Below, in pieces: positions 1 through 8,574 of a DNA stretch of 64,000 nucleotides. The DNA lies in assembly GCF_030929595.1 (NCBI RefSeq), contig NZ_JAVFVR010000001.1, positions 992,001 to 1,056,000 of the forward strand, written 5' to 3'. Origin of the DNA: Flavobacterium sp. LHD-85 (GTDB lineage: Bacteria; Bacteroidota; Bacteroidia; Flavobacteriales; Flavobacteriaceae). The position numbers and the translations under genes were made by a program. Below the pieces are notes generated by a model. That model was not told where the DNA came from and did no database searches. It was given only the letters and a program-made list of their open reading frames with translations. The first letter of the stretch is position 1; each line of letters opens with the position of its first letter.

Positions 1-87
1 ATGCTTCGGAATTTCACAATTAACAATTTATTTGAAATTATTCTGAATCAACTTATCACTTTACTATATTATCTTGAATTTTGTATT

Positions 88-95
88 TACTTTTG
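88..95 (+). promoter_or_regulatory. aspS promoter, -7 element
   Basis: TACTTTTG fits the Bacteroidota primary-sigma -7 consensus TAnnTTTG. It lies 18 nt before the ATG at 114. No convincing -33 TTG is seen at normal spacing. The element rules out the in-frame TTG at 81 as a start. Positions 1-87 hold no gene that I can support. Confidence 0.5.
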
Positions 96-113
96 CAGTC
101 TAAAATTTTGATT

Positions 114-1865
114 ATGTATAGAAGTCATAATTGTGGCGAATTAAACGCTTCAAATATTAATACCGAAGTTACACTTGCGGGCTGGGTTCAAAAATCACGT
201 GATAAAGGATTTATGAATTGGGTCGATTTACGCGACCGTTATGGAATTACACAACTTATTTTCGACGAAAGTCGTACCGATAAAACTGTTTTTGAATTAG
301 CCAAAACTCTTGGAAGAGAATTTGTAATTCAGGTAAAAGGAACTGTTATTGAGCGCGAAGCCAAAAACAAAAATATTCCAACAGGTGAAATCGAAATTTT
401 AGTTTCTGAATTAACGATTTTAAATTCAGCTTTAACTCCTCCATTTACAATTGAAGATGAAACTGACGGAGGTGAAGATATCAGAATGAAATACCGTTAT
501 TTGGATATTCGTAGAAATCCTGTAAAAAACAGTTTATTGTTTCGTCACAAAGTAGCGATGGAAGTTCGTAAATATCTTTCTGATTTAGATTTCTGCGAAG
601 TTGAAACGCCTTATTTAATTAAATCAACTCCAGAAGGAGCAAGAGATTTCGTTGTACCAAGCCGTATGAACGAAGGACAGTTTTATGCATTGCCACAATC
701 TCCGCAAACCTTCAAACAATTATTGATGGTAGGCGGAATGGATAAATATTTCCAAATCGTGAAATGTTTCCGTGATGAAGACTTACGTGCAGACCGTCAG
801 CCTGAGTTTACTCAGATTGACTGCGAAATGGCATTTGTTGAACAAGAAGACATTCTGAATGTTTTTGAAGGATTGACAAGACATTTATTAAAAGAAATTA
901 AAGGTATCGAAGTAGAGAAATTCCCAAGAATTACCTACGACTATGCCATGAAAACATACGGAAACGATAAACCGGACATTCGTTTCGGAATGAAGTTTGG
1001 CGAATTAAACGAATTTGCACAACATAAAGAATTCCCAGTTTTTAATTCAGCTGAATTAGTTGTGGGAATTGCTGTTCCGGGAGCAGGAAATTATACTCGT
1101 AAAGAAATTGACGGATTAATTGACTGGGTGAAACGTCCTCAAGTTGGAGCATCTGGAATGGTTTACGTAAAATGCAATGAAGACGGAACATACAAATCAT
1201 CAGTAGATAAATTCTATGACAATGATGATTTGGCAAATTGGGCAAAAGCAACAGAAGCAAATCCTGGAGATATGATTTTTGTTCTTTCTGGTCCAGCAAA
1301 TAAAACAAGAGCGCAACTTTCTGCTTTACGTATGGAATTGGCCACTCGTTTAGGATTGCGTAATCCTGAAGAATTTGCTCCACTATGGGTTGTAGATTTC
1401 CCATTATTGGAACTTGACGAAGAAAGCGGACGCTACCATGCAATGCACCACCCATTTACTTCTCCAAAACCAGAAGACATGGCGTTATTGGAAACAGAGC
1501 CAGGAAAAGTTCGTGCAAATGCATACGATATGGTTTTAAACGGAAATGAAATTGGCGGTGGATCTATTCGTATTCACGATAAAGCGACACAACAATTAAT
1601 GTTCAAATATTTAGGATTTACCGAAGAAGAAGCAAAAGCTCAATTCGGTTTCTTAATGGATGCTTTCCAGTTTGGAGCACCGCCACACGGAGGATTAGCT
1701 TTTGGTCTTGACAGACTTGTAGCAATTCTTGGAGGTCAGGAAACCATTAGAGATTTTATTGCTTTCCCTAAAAATAATTCAGGACGCGATGTTATGATCG
1801 ATGCACCTGCAGCAATTGATGATGCACAATTGAAAGAGCTTCGAATTAAAGTAGATATTGCTTAA
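114..1865 (+). CDS. aspS: Aspartyl-tRNA synthetase
   Basis: Cytoplasmic class II synthetase that charges tRNA-Asp with aspartate using ATP. The 583-residue length and order are those of the bacterial-type enzyme: an N-terminal OB-fold anticodon-binding domain (about 1-110), the catalytic core split by a GAD-type insertion, and a C-terminal extension. Motif 2 is visible as [16 protein letters not shown] from about residue 219, and motif 3 as [11 protein letters not shown] near 529. I start at ATG 114 because the protein then begins [10 protein letters not shown], as family members do, and because the in-frame upstream TTG lies before the likely promoter. The gene stands alone, with a promoter in front and a strong terminator behind. 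Whether it also charges tRNA-Asn cannot be read from the sequence. Confidence 0.97.
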   Translation: MYRSHNCGELNASNINTEVTLAGWVQKSRDKGFMNWVDLRDRYGITQLIFDESRTDKTVFELAKTLGREFVIQVKGTVIEREAKNKNIPTGEIEILVSELTILNSALTPPFTIEDETDGGEDIRMKYRYLDIRRNPVKNSLLFRHKVAMEVRKYLSDLDFCEVETPYLIKSTPEGARDFVVPSRMNEGQFYALPQSPQTFKQLLMVGGMDKYFQIVKCFRDEDLRADRQPEFTQIDCEMAFVEQEDILNVFEGLTRHLLKEIKGIEVEKFPRITYDYAMKTYGNDKPDIRFGMKFGELNEFAQHKEFPVFNSAELVVGIAVPGAGNYTRKEIDGLIDWVKRPQVGASGMVYVKCNEDGTYKSSVDKFYDNDDLANWAKATEANPGDMIFVLSGPANKTRAQLSALRMELATRLGLRNPEEFAPLWVVDFPLLELDEESGRYHAMHHPFTSPKPEDMALLETEPGKVRANAYDMVLNGNEIGGGSIRIHDKATQQLMFKYLGFTEEEAKAQFGFLMDAFQFGAPPHGGLAFGLDRLVAILGGQETIRDFIAFPKNNSGRDVMIDAPAAIDDAQLKELRIKVDIA

Positions 1866-1892
1866 TTTGAAGTAAATTATTCATAAAAAAAC

Positions 1893-1925
1893 AAAAAGCC
1901 GCTGAAATTTCAGCGGCTTTTTTAT
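1893..1925 (+). terminator. aspS terminator
   Basis: Near-perfect inverted repeat AAAGCCGCTGAAA / TTTCAGCGGCTTT followed by a T run. It starts 28 nt after the aspS stop and is a canonical intrinsic terminator. The rest of the 308-bp gap up to 2173 holds only AT-rich DNA and the csp promoter. Confidence 0.9.
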
Positions 1926-2117
1926 ATTAATGAAATATTAAGAAAAATCTTAGCTGCTGATTTTTGTGAATTATCATATTCTTACAAACGTAATGCTTTT
2001 ATATTCTTACAATTAATGATTCGCAAATTATGGTATTTTATAAACAAATTGATGCAATAAACCGCGTAAAAACACTGTAAATCAATAATTTTTACAAAAA
2101 ATTAACACGTATATGTC

Positions 2118-2145
2118 TTTTGTATGATTTTATATATTACATTTG
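2118..2145 (+). promoter_or_regulatory. Cold-shock gene promoter
   Basis: The -7 element TACATTTG lies at 2138-2145, with TTTTG at 2118-2122 about 15 bp upstream as a possible -33 element. Transcription would start near 2151, giving a leader of about 22 nt. That is short compared with the long cold-sensing leaders of enterobacterial cspA. Confidence 0.5.
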
Positions 2146-2173
2146 TTTATTATAAATTATTATTACATTACAA

Positions 2174-2368
2174 ATGCGTACAGGTACAGTAAAATTTTTC
2201 AATGAGTCTAAAGGTTATGGATTCATTACAGACGAAGAAACAGGAAAGGACATCTTCGTTCACGCTTCAGGAATTAACGCGGAAGAATTACGCGAAGGTG
2301 ACCGTGTAAGCTATGAAGAAGAAGAAGGAAGAAAAGGGAAAGTTGCTGCTAAAGTAGCAGTAATCTAA
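2174..2368 (+). CDS. Cold-shock domain protein (CspA family)
   Basis: Sixty-four residues forming one cold-shock OB-fold domain. The RNA-binding motifs are intact: GTVKFFNESKGYGFI (RNP1-type, KGYGFI) and DIFVHAS (RNP2-type). Proteins of this family bind single-stranded RNA or DNA and act as RNA chaperones, in the cold or constitutively. The C-terminus carries an acidic stretch (SYEEEEGRKGK). The gene is monocistronic, with its own promoter and terminator. Whether it is cold-inducible cannot be told from the sequence; the short leader argues against classical leader-based thermosensing. Confidence 0.93.
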   Translation: MRTGTVKFFNESKGYGFITDEETGKDIFVHASGINAEELREGDRVSYEEEEGRKGKVAAKVAVI

Positions 2369-2415
2369 GAAAAATATAGCAATTATTTTTTTTTGCCTCT
2401 GAATGGTCTCAGAAG

Positions 2416-2445
2416 ACGTCCCGAAGTATCGGGACGTTTTTTTTT
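2416..2445 (+). terminator. Cold-shock gene terminator
   Basis: ACGTCCCGA / TCGGGACGT hairpin followed by nine T residues, 47 nt after the csp stop. Confidence 0.9.
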
Positions 2446-2547
2446 GCCCATTTCTTAAAAAAATATTAAAATAACGCAATGTTATTTATAATGAATAAAA
2501 ATTAGACATAAACGCGGTTTACTACCCTACTTAAATCCTTTTTTAGC

Positions 2548-2578
2548 TTGTGTTTTACAGAGTTCCAAGTTATCTTTG
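2548..2578 (+). promoter_or_regulatory. nuo operon promoter
   Basis: TTG at 2548-2550, a 20-bp spacer, then TATCTTTG at 2571-2578: a textbook Bacteroidota housekeeping promoter. Transcription would start near 2585, 26 nt before the nuoA ATG at 2611. The position rules out the in-frame TTG at 2548 as the nuoA start, since it is the -33 element itself. Confidence 0.75.
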
Positions 2579-2610
2579 TGGCTCATTTTTTAAGTATAAA
2601 ATCGAAGTTT

Positions 2611-2976
2611 ATGCAATCTGATCAATACAGTTACATTCCTATTTTAATGCAGTTTATTTTAGCTGTTGGTTTTGTGGTAGGAACAATCATTATTTCTGGA
2701 AAATTAGGACCTAAAAGATCCTCTGAAGTTAAAGACAAAAACTTCGAATGTGGTATCGAATCTGTAGGTAACGCTCGTATCCCATTCTCTGTAAAATACT
2801 TCTTAGTTGCCATATTGTTCGTATTATTCGACGTAGAGGTTATTTTCCTTTATCCTTGGGCAGTAAACTTCAAAGACTTAGGAATTGAAGGAATGTTAAA
2901 AATGTTAGTTTTCATGTCTTTGCTTTTAGTTGGTTTCTTTTATATCATCAAAAAGAAAGCATTAGAGTGGGAATAA
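2611..2976 (+). CDS. nuoA: NADH-quinone oxidoreductase subunit A
   Basis: Small membrane subunit of complex I, in the arm next to the quinone site. It has 121 residues and three predicted membrane helices, with the conserved loop holding FECGIES and the downstream FLVAILFVLFDVEVIFLYPW signature. First gene of a complete nuoA-N operon whose promoter lies directly upstream. The ATG at 2611 is preferred because an in-frame extension would reach into the promoter. A 158-bp gap with a 24-bp inverted repeat separates it from nuoB, which is unusual in an otherwise tightly packed operon. Confidence 0.96.
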   Translation: MQSDQYSYIPILMQFILAVGFVVGTIIISGKLGPKRSSEVKDKNFECGIESVGNARIPFSVKYFLVAILFVLFDVEVIFLYPWAVNFKDLGIEGMLKMLVFMSLLLVGFFYIIKKKALEWE

Positions 2977-2990
2977 TTTAGAGAATTTAG

Positions 2991-3130
2991 ATTTTAGATT
3001 TCTGATTTTAGATTCAAGCCATTTAGAATTAAAATTTAAGATTTAATCCTCAACAAAAAACTGATTTAAAAAATTGACTTTATTTTTTATGATTTCAAAA
3101 ATCTAAAATCTAAAATCAGAAATCTAAAAT
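2991..3130. repeat. 24-bp perfect inverted repeat between nuoA and nuoB
   Basis: The arms are 2991-3014 and 3107-3130. The second is the exact reverse complement of the first (repeats of TAGATTT and its complement), with a 92-nt loop. The right arm ends 4 nt before the nuoB ATG. In the mRNA it could form a long AU-rich stem that sequesters or exposes the nuoB start region. There is no T run, so it is not a classical terminator. Confidence 0.85.
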
Positions 3131-3134
3131 AAAA

Positions 3135-3683
3135 ATGAGCGATTCAAAAGTAAATATGGTTGCGCCGCCAGAAGGAGTTACTGGTGAAGGTTTCTTCGCT
3201 ACAAAACTTAGTGATGTTGTTGGTTTAGCAAGAGCCAACTCATTATGGCCGCTTCCTTTCGCGACTTCATGCTGTGGTATCGAATTCATGGCAACAATGG
3301 CATCTCACTATGACTTAGCTCGATTTGGTTCTGAGCGTGTGAGTTTCTCGCCAAGACAAGCCGATATGTTATTAGTAATGGGAACTATTTCTAAAAAAAT
3401 GGCGCCTATCTTAAGACAAGTATATGAGCAAATGTCAGAACCTCGCTGGGTAATTGCTGTTGGAGCATGTGCTTCTTCAGGAGGTGTTTTTGACACTTAC
3501 TCTGTTCTTCAAGGAATTGACAAAGTAATTCCTGTTGACGTTTATGTACCAGGATGCCCGCCAAGACCAGAACAAATTGTTGATGGAGTTATGAGACTTC
3601 AGGACTTGGTAAAAAGCGAATCTGTGAGACGAAGAAGCTCACCTGAATACCAAGAATTATTAGCTTCATATAATATCTCATAA
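3135..3683 (+). CDS. nuoB: NADH-quinone oxidoreductase subunit B
   Basis: Peripheral-arm subunit that carries iron-sulfur cluster N2, the last electron donor to quinone. The 182 residues include the four cluster cysteines: the tandem pair in TSCCGIEFMA (46-47), one in VGACASSGG (about 112) and one in VPGCPPRPE (about 141). It is followed 1 nt later by nuoC. The start at 3135 follows immediately after the inverted repeat, so its translation could depend on that structure. Confidence 0.97.
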   Translation: MSDSKVNMVAPPEGVTGEGFFATKLSDVVGLARANSLWPLPFATSCCGIEFMATMASHYDLARFGSERVSFSPRQADMLLVMGTISKKMAPILRQVYEQMSEPRWVIAVGACASSGGVFDTYSVLQGIDKVIPVDVYVPGCPPRPEQIVDGVMRLQDLVKSESVRRRSSPEYQELLASYNIS

Positions 3684-3684
3684 G

Positions 3685-4206
3685 ATGGCCTTAGAAAATA
3701 CCCTGATTCAAGACAAACTTGTAGAAACATTTAATAATGATGTTTTTAACTTTCAGCAAGAAAGAGATATTTTTTCTTTAGAAGCTTCGGCTGATAAAAT
3801 CACGCCTTTGATTCTATTCCTTAAAAACGATCCAGAATTACGTTTTCACTTCTTAACAGATTTATGCGGAATTCACTATCCAGATAACGAAACAGAACGT
3901 CAGTTTGCAGTTGTTTATCATTTACACAACTGGTACGAAAATAAAAGATTAAAAATCAAAGTTTTCTTAAACGGCGAAAAACCAGAAATCAAAACGATTT
4001 CAAATATTTTCCTTTCATCCAATTGGATGGAAAGAGAAACTTTCGATTTCTATGGGATTGACTTTATTGGACATCCCCAATTGAAACGTATTTTAAATAT
4101 GGATGAAATGCAGTCTCACCCAATGCGAAAAGAATTCCCATTGGAAGATAGCGGAAGAACAGATAAGGATGATAGATTCTTCGGAAGAACAACATCAAAT
4201 TGCTAA
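3685..4206 (+). CDS. nuoC: NADH-quinone oxidoreductase subunit C
   Basis: The 30-kDa-type subunit of the hydrophilic arm, 173 residues, which packs against NuoD near the quinone site. Typical family features are FLTDLCGIHYPD in the N-terminal half and the C-terminal signature SNWMERETFDFYGIDFIGHP followed by LRRIL-like KRILNMDE. It is a separate gene, not the fused nuoCD of enterobacteria. It starts 1 nt after the nuoB stop, so it is translationally coupled. Confidence 0.96.
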   Translation: MALENTLIQDKLVETFNNDVFNFQQERDIFSLEASADKITPLILFLKNDPELRFHFLTDLCGIHYPDNETERQFAVVYHLHNWYENKRLKIKVFLNGEKPEIKTISNIFLSSNWMERETFDFYGIDFIGHPQLKRILNMDEMQSHPMRKEFPLEDSGRTDKDDRFFGRTTSNC

Positions 4207-4227
4207 AAAATAATTCAACATTATAAA

Positions 4228-5466
4228 ATGTCAGAACTATTATTACCACCAGAGCATCGTTATGCTAAAATAATTAAGGAGAGACTAAATGACGACGGAA
4301 GCGAACTTTCTGTACTGAATTTAGGTCCGACTCACCCTGCTACACACGGTATTTTCCAAAATATCTTGTTGATGGATGGTGAAAAAATTCTTGAGGCTGA
4401 GCCAACTATTGGTTACATCCATAGAGCATTTGAAAAAATTGCCGAAAATCGTCCTTTTTACCAAATTACACCTCTTACAGACCGTATGAACTATTGTTCA
4501 TCTCCTATTAATAATATGGGATGGTGGATGACAGTAGAAAAACTATTAGGCATTGAAGTTCCGAAAAGAGCTCAATATTTAAGAGTTATCGTTATGGAGC
4601 TAGCTCGTATTACAGACCATATTATCTGTAACGGGATTTTAGGTGTAGATACTGGTGCGTATACTGGTTTCTTATACGTATTTCAATTTAGAGAAAAAAT
4701 CTACGAAATCTACGAAGAAATTTGTGGAGCTCGTTTGACTACAAATATGGGAAGAATAGGTGGTTTTGAAAGAGACTGGTCTCCAGAAGTTTTCAAAAAA
4801 CTAGACAAATTCCTAGAAGAATTCCCACCAGTATGGCAAGAATTCCAAAACTTATTCGAGAGAAATAGAATTTTCCTTGATAGAACTGTAAATGTTGGTG
4901 GAATCACTGCTGAAAAAGCAATCGCTTACGGATTTACAGGTCCAAACTTACGTGCTGCGGGAGTTGATTACGATGTACGTGTAGCACAGCCTTATTCATC
5001 TTACGAAGATTTCGATTTTATTGTTCCTGTTGGAAAATCAGGAGATACATACGATCGTTTCTGTGTTCGTAATGCTGAAGTTTGGGAAAGTTTAAGTATT
5101 ATTCGTCAGGCTTTAGAAAAAATGCCTCCAGGAAACGAATATCACGCTGAAGTTCCAGATTACTACCTTCCTCCAAAAGAAGATGTTTACACTTCTATGG
5201 AATCTTTAATTTATCACTTTAAGATCGTAATGGGAGAGGTTCCTGTACCAGTTGCAGAAATCTATCACCCTGTAGAAGGAGGAAATGGAGAACTTGGTTT
5301 TTATTTAGTAACAGACGGAAGTAGAACTCCATATAGATTACATTTCAGAAGACCATGCTTTATTTATTACCAAGCATTCCCAGAAATGATTAAAGGCGCT
5401 ATGCTTTCTGATGCAATTATCATTCTATCAAGTTTGAACGTAATTGCAGGAGAATTAGACGCCTAA
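4228..5466 (+). CDS. nuoD: NADH-quinone oxidoreductase subunit D
   Basis: The 49-kDa-type subunit, which forms the quinone-binding pocket together with NuoB and is related to NiFe-hydrogenase large subunits. It has 412 residues. Recognisable blocks are NLGPTHPATHGIF near the N-terminus (with the quinone-pocket histidine), PIGYIHRAFEK-like TIGYIHRAFEK, ITDRMNY-like LTDRMNYCS and the C-terminal IILSSLNVIAGELDA. It begins 21 nt after nuoC. The following gap contains a short fragment, gtgcctttgcgcctttgtgg, that resembles intergenic repeats common in this group. Confidence 0.97.
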   Translation: MSELLLPPEHRYAKIIKERLNDDGSELSVLNLGPTHPATHGIFQNILLMDGEKILEAEPTIGYIHRAFEKIAENRPFYQITPLTDRMNYCSSPINNMGWWMTVEKLLGIEVPKRAQYLRVIVMELARITDHIICNGILGVDTGAYTGFLYVFQFREKIYEIYEEICGARLTTNMGRIGGFERDWSPEVFKKLDKFLEEFPPVWQEFQNLFERNRIFLDRTVNVGGITAEKAIAYGFTGPNLRAAGVDYDVRVAQPYSSYEDFDFIVPVGKSGDTYDRFCVRNAEVWESLSIIRQALEKMPPGNEYHAEVPDYYLPPKEDVYTSMESLIYHFKIVMGEVPVPVAEIYHPVEGGNGELGFYLVTDGSRTPYRLHFRRPCFIYYQAFPEMIKGAMLSDAIIILSSLNVIAGELDA

Positions 5467-5543
5467 AAAATTTAGATTTTAGAAGATAAAATTTAGATTA
5501 AAAAATTTGTGCCTTTGCGCCTTTGTGGCAAAACAAGAATAAA

Positions 5544-6074
5544 ATGGAAAGAAAACATTACAAACAAGAAATAAACATGACTGAGGCATTGATGAACCGC
5601 ATCAATGAATTAATCAGCCATTATCCTGAGGGCAAACAAAAATCGGCTTTATTGCCTGTTTTGCACGAAGTTCAGGATGCACATAACAACTGGCTTAGTA
5701 TTGAATTGCAAGATAAGGTTGCCGAGATTCTTCAGATAAAACCAATTGAGGTTTATGAAGTGGTAACATTCTATACGATGTTCAACCAAAAGCCAATTGG
5801 TAAGTATATGTTTGAATTCTGCCAGACTTCTTGTTGTTGTTTACGTGGTGCCGAAGATTTAATGGATTATACTTCTGAAAAACTAGGCATTAAAATGGGT
5901 GAAACAACTCCAGACGGAATGTTTACCATTGCTGGTGTAGAATGTTTAGGTGCTTGCGGATATGCTCCGATGATGCAGTTGGGAGATTTCTACAAAGAAA
6001 AACTAACAGAAGAGAAAATCGATCAGATCATTGCTGATTGTAGAGATGATAAAATAATATTACACGATAAATAA
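5544..6074 (+). CDS. nuoE: NADH-quinone oxidoreductase subunit E
   Basis: The 24-kDa-type subunit of the NADH-dehydrogenase module, with a thioredoxin-like fold and one [2Fe-2S] cluster (N1a). The ligands are visible as CQTSCC (C-x4-C) and CLGAC (C-x3-C). I choose ATG 5544, after an A-rich leader (176 residues). ATG 5577, giving MTEALMNRI, is an equally formed alternative, while the TTG at 5523 is less likely. nuoF follows 1 nt after the stop, which fits stoichiometric assembly of the NuoEF pair. Confidence 0.94.
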   Translation: MERKHYKQEINMTEALMNRINELISHYPEGKQKSALLPVLHEVQDAHNNWLSIELQDKVAEILQIKPIEVYEVVTFYTMFNQKPIGKYMFEFCQTSCCCLRGAEDLMDYTSEKLGIKMGETTPDGMFTIAGVECLGACGYAPMMQLGDFYKEKLTEEKIDQIIADCRDDKIILHDK

Positions 6075-6075
6075 G

Positions 6076-7446
6076 ATGTCACAAAAAATATTATTAGATA
6101 AAATCAATATTCCTGGAATTAAAACCTACGAAGTATATCGCCAAAATGGCGGTTACGCTTCAGTAGAAAAAGCTTTAAAAACACTTACTCCAGATGAAGT
6201 TACTGAGGAAGTAAAAAAATCAGGATTACGTGGTCGTGGTGGTGCAGGTTTCCCTGCCGGAATGAAATGGAGCTTTATTGACAAAAAATCAGGAAGACCA
6301 AGACACTTAGTTTGTAATGCCGACGAGTCTGAACCTGGAACATTCAAAGATAGATTTTTGATGGAATATATTCCTCACTTATTGATCGAGGGAATGATTA
6401 CTTCAAGCTACGCTTTAGGTGCTAACCTATCGTATATCTACATCCGTGGAGAATATATGTGGGTTTTCAAAATTTTAGAAAGAGCAATCGCCGAGGCTAA
6501 AGCTGCCGGATGGTTAGGAAAAAATATATTAGGATCTGGTTATGATCTAGAACTTCACGTTCACTGTGGAGCTGGAGCATATATCTGTGGAGAAGAAACA
6601 GCATTAATCGAATCATTGGAAGGTAAAAGAGGAAATCCTCGTATCAAACCACCTTTCCCAGCGGTTTCTGGTCTTTGGGCAAATCCAACTGTAGTAAACA
6701 ATGTTGAAACAATTGCGACTGTGCCTTGGATTGTAAACAATTCTGGTGATGATTATGCTAAAATAGGAATTGGACGTTCTACTGGAACTAAATTAATTTC
6801 TGCTTCAGGGCACATTAAAAACCCTGGTGTTTACGAAATTGAATTAGGTTTAAGCGTAGACGAATTCATGAATTCTGATGAATATTTAGGAGGAATGTCT
6901 TCAAGCCGTCCATTAAAAGCATTTGTACCAGGAGGTTCTTCTGTGCCAATTTTACCAGCTGAATTGATTTTCAAAACAGCAAACGGCGAAGATCGTTTAA
7001 TGACTTACGAATCTTTAAGTGATGGTGGTTTTGCTACTGGATCTATGTTAGGTTCTGGAGGATTTATTGTTTACAACGATACAGCTTGTGTGGTAAGAAA
7101 CACTTGGAACTTTGCTCGTTTCTATCACCATGAATCTTGCGGACAATGTACACCTTGCCGTGAAGGAACAGGATGGTTAGAAAAAATCTTATGGAGAATC
7201 GAAAACGGTCAAGGCCGTGAAGAAGATATCGAATTATTGTGGAGCATTCAGAGTAAAATTGAAGGAAACACAATTTGTCCGCTTGGTGACGCTGCTTCTT
7301 GGCCAGTAGCTGCAGCGATTCGTCACTTTAGAGATGAATTTGAATATCACGTTCGTTTCCCAGAAAAAATTAAAAATAGAGATCACTTTGTTGCCGAGCC
7401 TTTCTCACAAGTTAAGCATTTAGTTGGCGGTAAAGCAATCGTATAA
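6076..7446 (+). CDS. nuoF: NADH-quinone oxidoreductase subunit F (NADH- and FMN-binding)
   Basis: The 51-kDa-type subunit that oxidises NADH, passes electrons through FMN and holds cluster N3. It has 456 residues. The glycine-rich NADH/FMN site is seen in GLRGRGGAGFPAGMKW, the flavin site in GAGAYICGEETAL, and the cluster ligands in ESCGQCTPCREGT plus a later cysteine in GNTICPLGD. It is separated from nuoG by 93 bp of AT-rich sequence without another gene. Confidence 0.97.
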   Translation: MSQKILLDKINIPGIKTYEVYRQNGGYASVEKALKTLTPDEVTEEVKKSGLRGRGGAGFPAGMKWSFIDKKSGRPRHLVCNADESEPGTFKDRFLMEYIPHLLIEGMITSSYALGANLSYIYIRGEYMWVFKILERAIAEAKAAGWLGKNILGSGYDLELHVHCGAGAYICGEETALIESLEGKRGNPRIKPPFPAVSGLWANPTVVNNVETIATVPWIVNNSGDDYAKIGIGRSTGTKLISASGHIKNPGVYEIELGLSVDEFMNSDEYLGGMSSSRPLKAFVPGGSSVPILPAELIFKTANGEDRLMTYESLSDGGFATGSMLGSGGFIVYNDTACVVRNTWNFARFYHHESCGQCTPCREGTGWLEKILWRIENGQGREEDIELLWSIQSKIEGNTICPLGDAASWPVAAAIRHFRDEFEYHVRFPEKIKNRDHFVAEPFSQVKHLVGGKAIV

Positions 7447-7539
7447 GAATATATAGCAGAAAGTTATAAAGTTAAAAATATTAAAAAGGACAGCAACTCT
7501 TTTGAATATTCCGACTTTCAACATTCAAATCAATAAGAG

Positions 7540-8568
7540 ATGAAAGTAACCATAGACGGTCAAAGTATAGACGTAGAACCAGGAACAACGATCCTGCAGG
7601 CTGCACGTATGATTGGTGGAGATTTAGTTCCACCTGCCATGTGCTATTACTCAAAATTAAAAGGCAGCGGCGGTAAATGTCGTTGTTGTTTAGTTGAAGT
7701 TTCTAAAGGTAGTGAAGCTGATCCACGACCAATGCCAAAATTAATGGCATCTTGTGTAACAGGATGTATGGATGGTATGGAAGTAAACAGTAAATCGTCT
7801 GCAAGAGTAACTGAAGCTCGTAAATCTGTAACAGAATTTTTATTAATCAACCACCCTCTAGATTGCCCTATTTGTGATCAAGCTGGCGAATGTGATTTAC
7901 AAAATTTAAGTTTCGAGCACGGAAATCCGAAATCACGTTACATTGAAGAAAAAAGAACATTTGAACCAGAAGATATTGGTCCAAATATTCAACTGCACAT
8001 GAACCGTTGTATTTTATGCCAAAGATGTGTACAAGTTGCAGATCAATTGACAGACAACAGAGTTCACGGAGTATTAGATCGTGGTGACCACGCTAATATT
8101 TCAACTGGAATTTCTAAAGCAATCGACAATGAGTTCTCTGGAAATATGATTGACGTTTGTCCAGTTGGAGCTTTAACAGATAAAACTTTCCGTTTTAAAT
8201 CAAGAGTTTGGTTCAACAAACCTTATAACGCGCATAGAGAGTGTACAACTCCAGGATGTTGCGGTAAAACTACAGTTTGGATGTTTGGTGGAGAAATTCA
8301 GCGTGTAACTGGTCGTAAAGACGAGTACCATGAAGTAGAAGAATTCATCTGCAACAGCTGTCGTTTTGATCATAAAAATGTTAATGACTGGGTTATTGAA
8401 GGTCCAAGAGAATTTGAAAAAGATTCTGTAATTAACCAAAACAATTACACTCAAAAATTAGAGAAAGTTGAAATCGATACTGAAAAGAATATTCTTTTAG
8501 GTAGAGATATTGACCGTAAAAAAATTAGTATGGCTGCAATTCCATTAACTGATAAAGACATAAAATAG
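7540..8568 (+). CDS. nuoG: NADH-quinone oxidoreductase subunit G, short form
   Basis: The 75-kDa-type subunit that carries electrons from NuoF to NuoI. It begins with a [2Fe-2S] ferredoxin domain (GGKCRCC cysteines), then the His-Cys3 motif HPLDCPICDQAGECDLQ, then two cluster motifs CILCQRC and DVCPVGAL. It then has a stub of a molybdopterin-type 4Fe-4S domain (CTTPGCCG ... CNSCRFD) and ends. At 342 residues it is under half the length of E. coli NuoG (about 900) and lacks the large molybdopterin-fold domain. The reading frame is clean and the C-terminus is followed 6 nt later by nuoH, so this is a genuine short form rather than a broken gene. My recollection is that flavobacteria generally have this form. 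Confidence 0.93.
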   Translation: MKVTIDGQSIDVEPGTTILQAARMIGGDLVPPAMCYYSKLKGSGGKCRCCLVEVSKGSEADPRPMPKLMASCVTGCMDGMEVNSKSSARVTEARKSVTEFLLINHPLDCPICDQAGECDLQNLSFEHGNPKSRYIEEKRTFEPEDIGPNIQLHMNRCILCQRCVQVADQLTDNRVHGVLDRGDHANISTGISKAIDNEFSGNMIDVCPVGALTDKTFRFKSRVWFNKPYNAHRECTTPGCCGKTTVWMFGGEIQRVTGRKDEYHEVEEFICNSCRFDHKNVNDWVIEGPREFEKDSVINQNNYTQKLEKVEIDTEKNILLGRDIDRKKISMAAIPLTDKDIK

Positions 8569-8574
8569 TAAGAA

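Noticed and set aside
1042..1455. A 137-codon open frame antisense to aspS
   Set aside because: It is the mirror of the well-supported aspS frame; the translation is rich in Leu, Gln and His runs and has no recognisable domain.
2548..2610. N-terminal extension of NuoA from a TTG start
   Set aside because: The extension covers the -33 and -7 elements of the nuo promoter and is not part of the NuoA family sequence.
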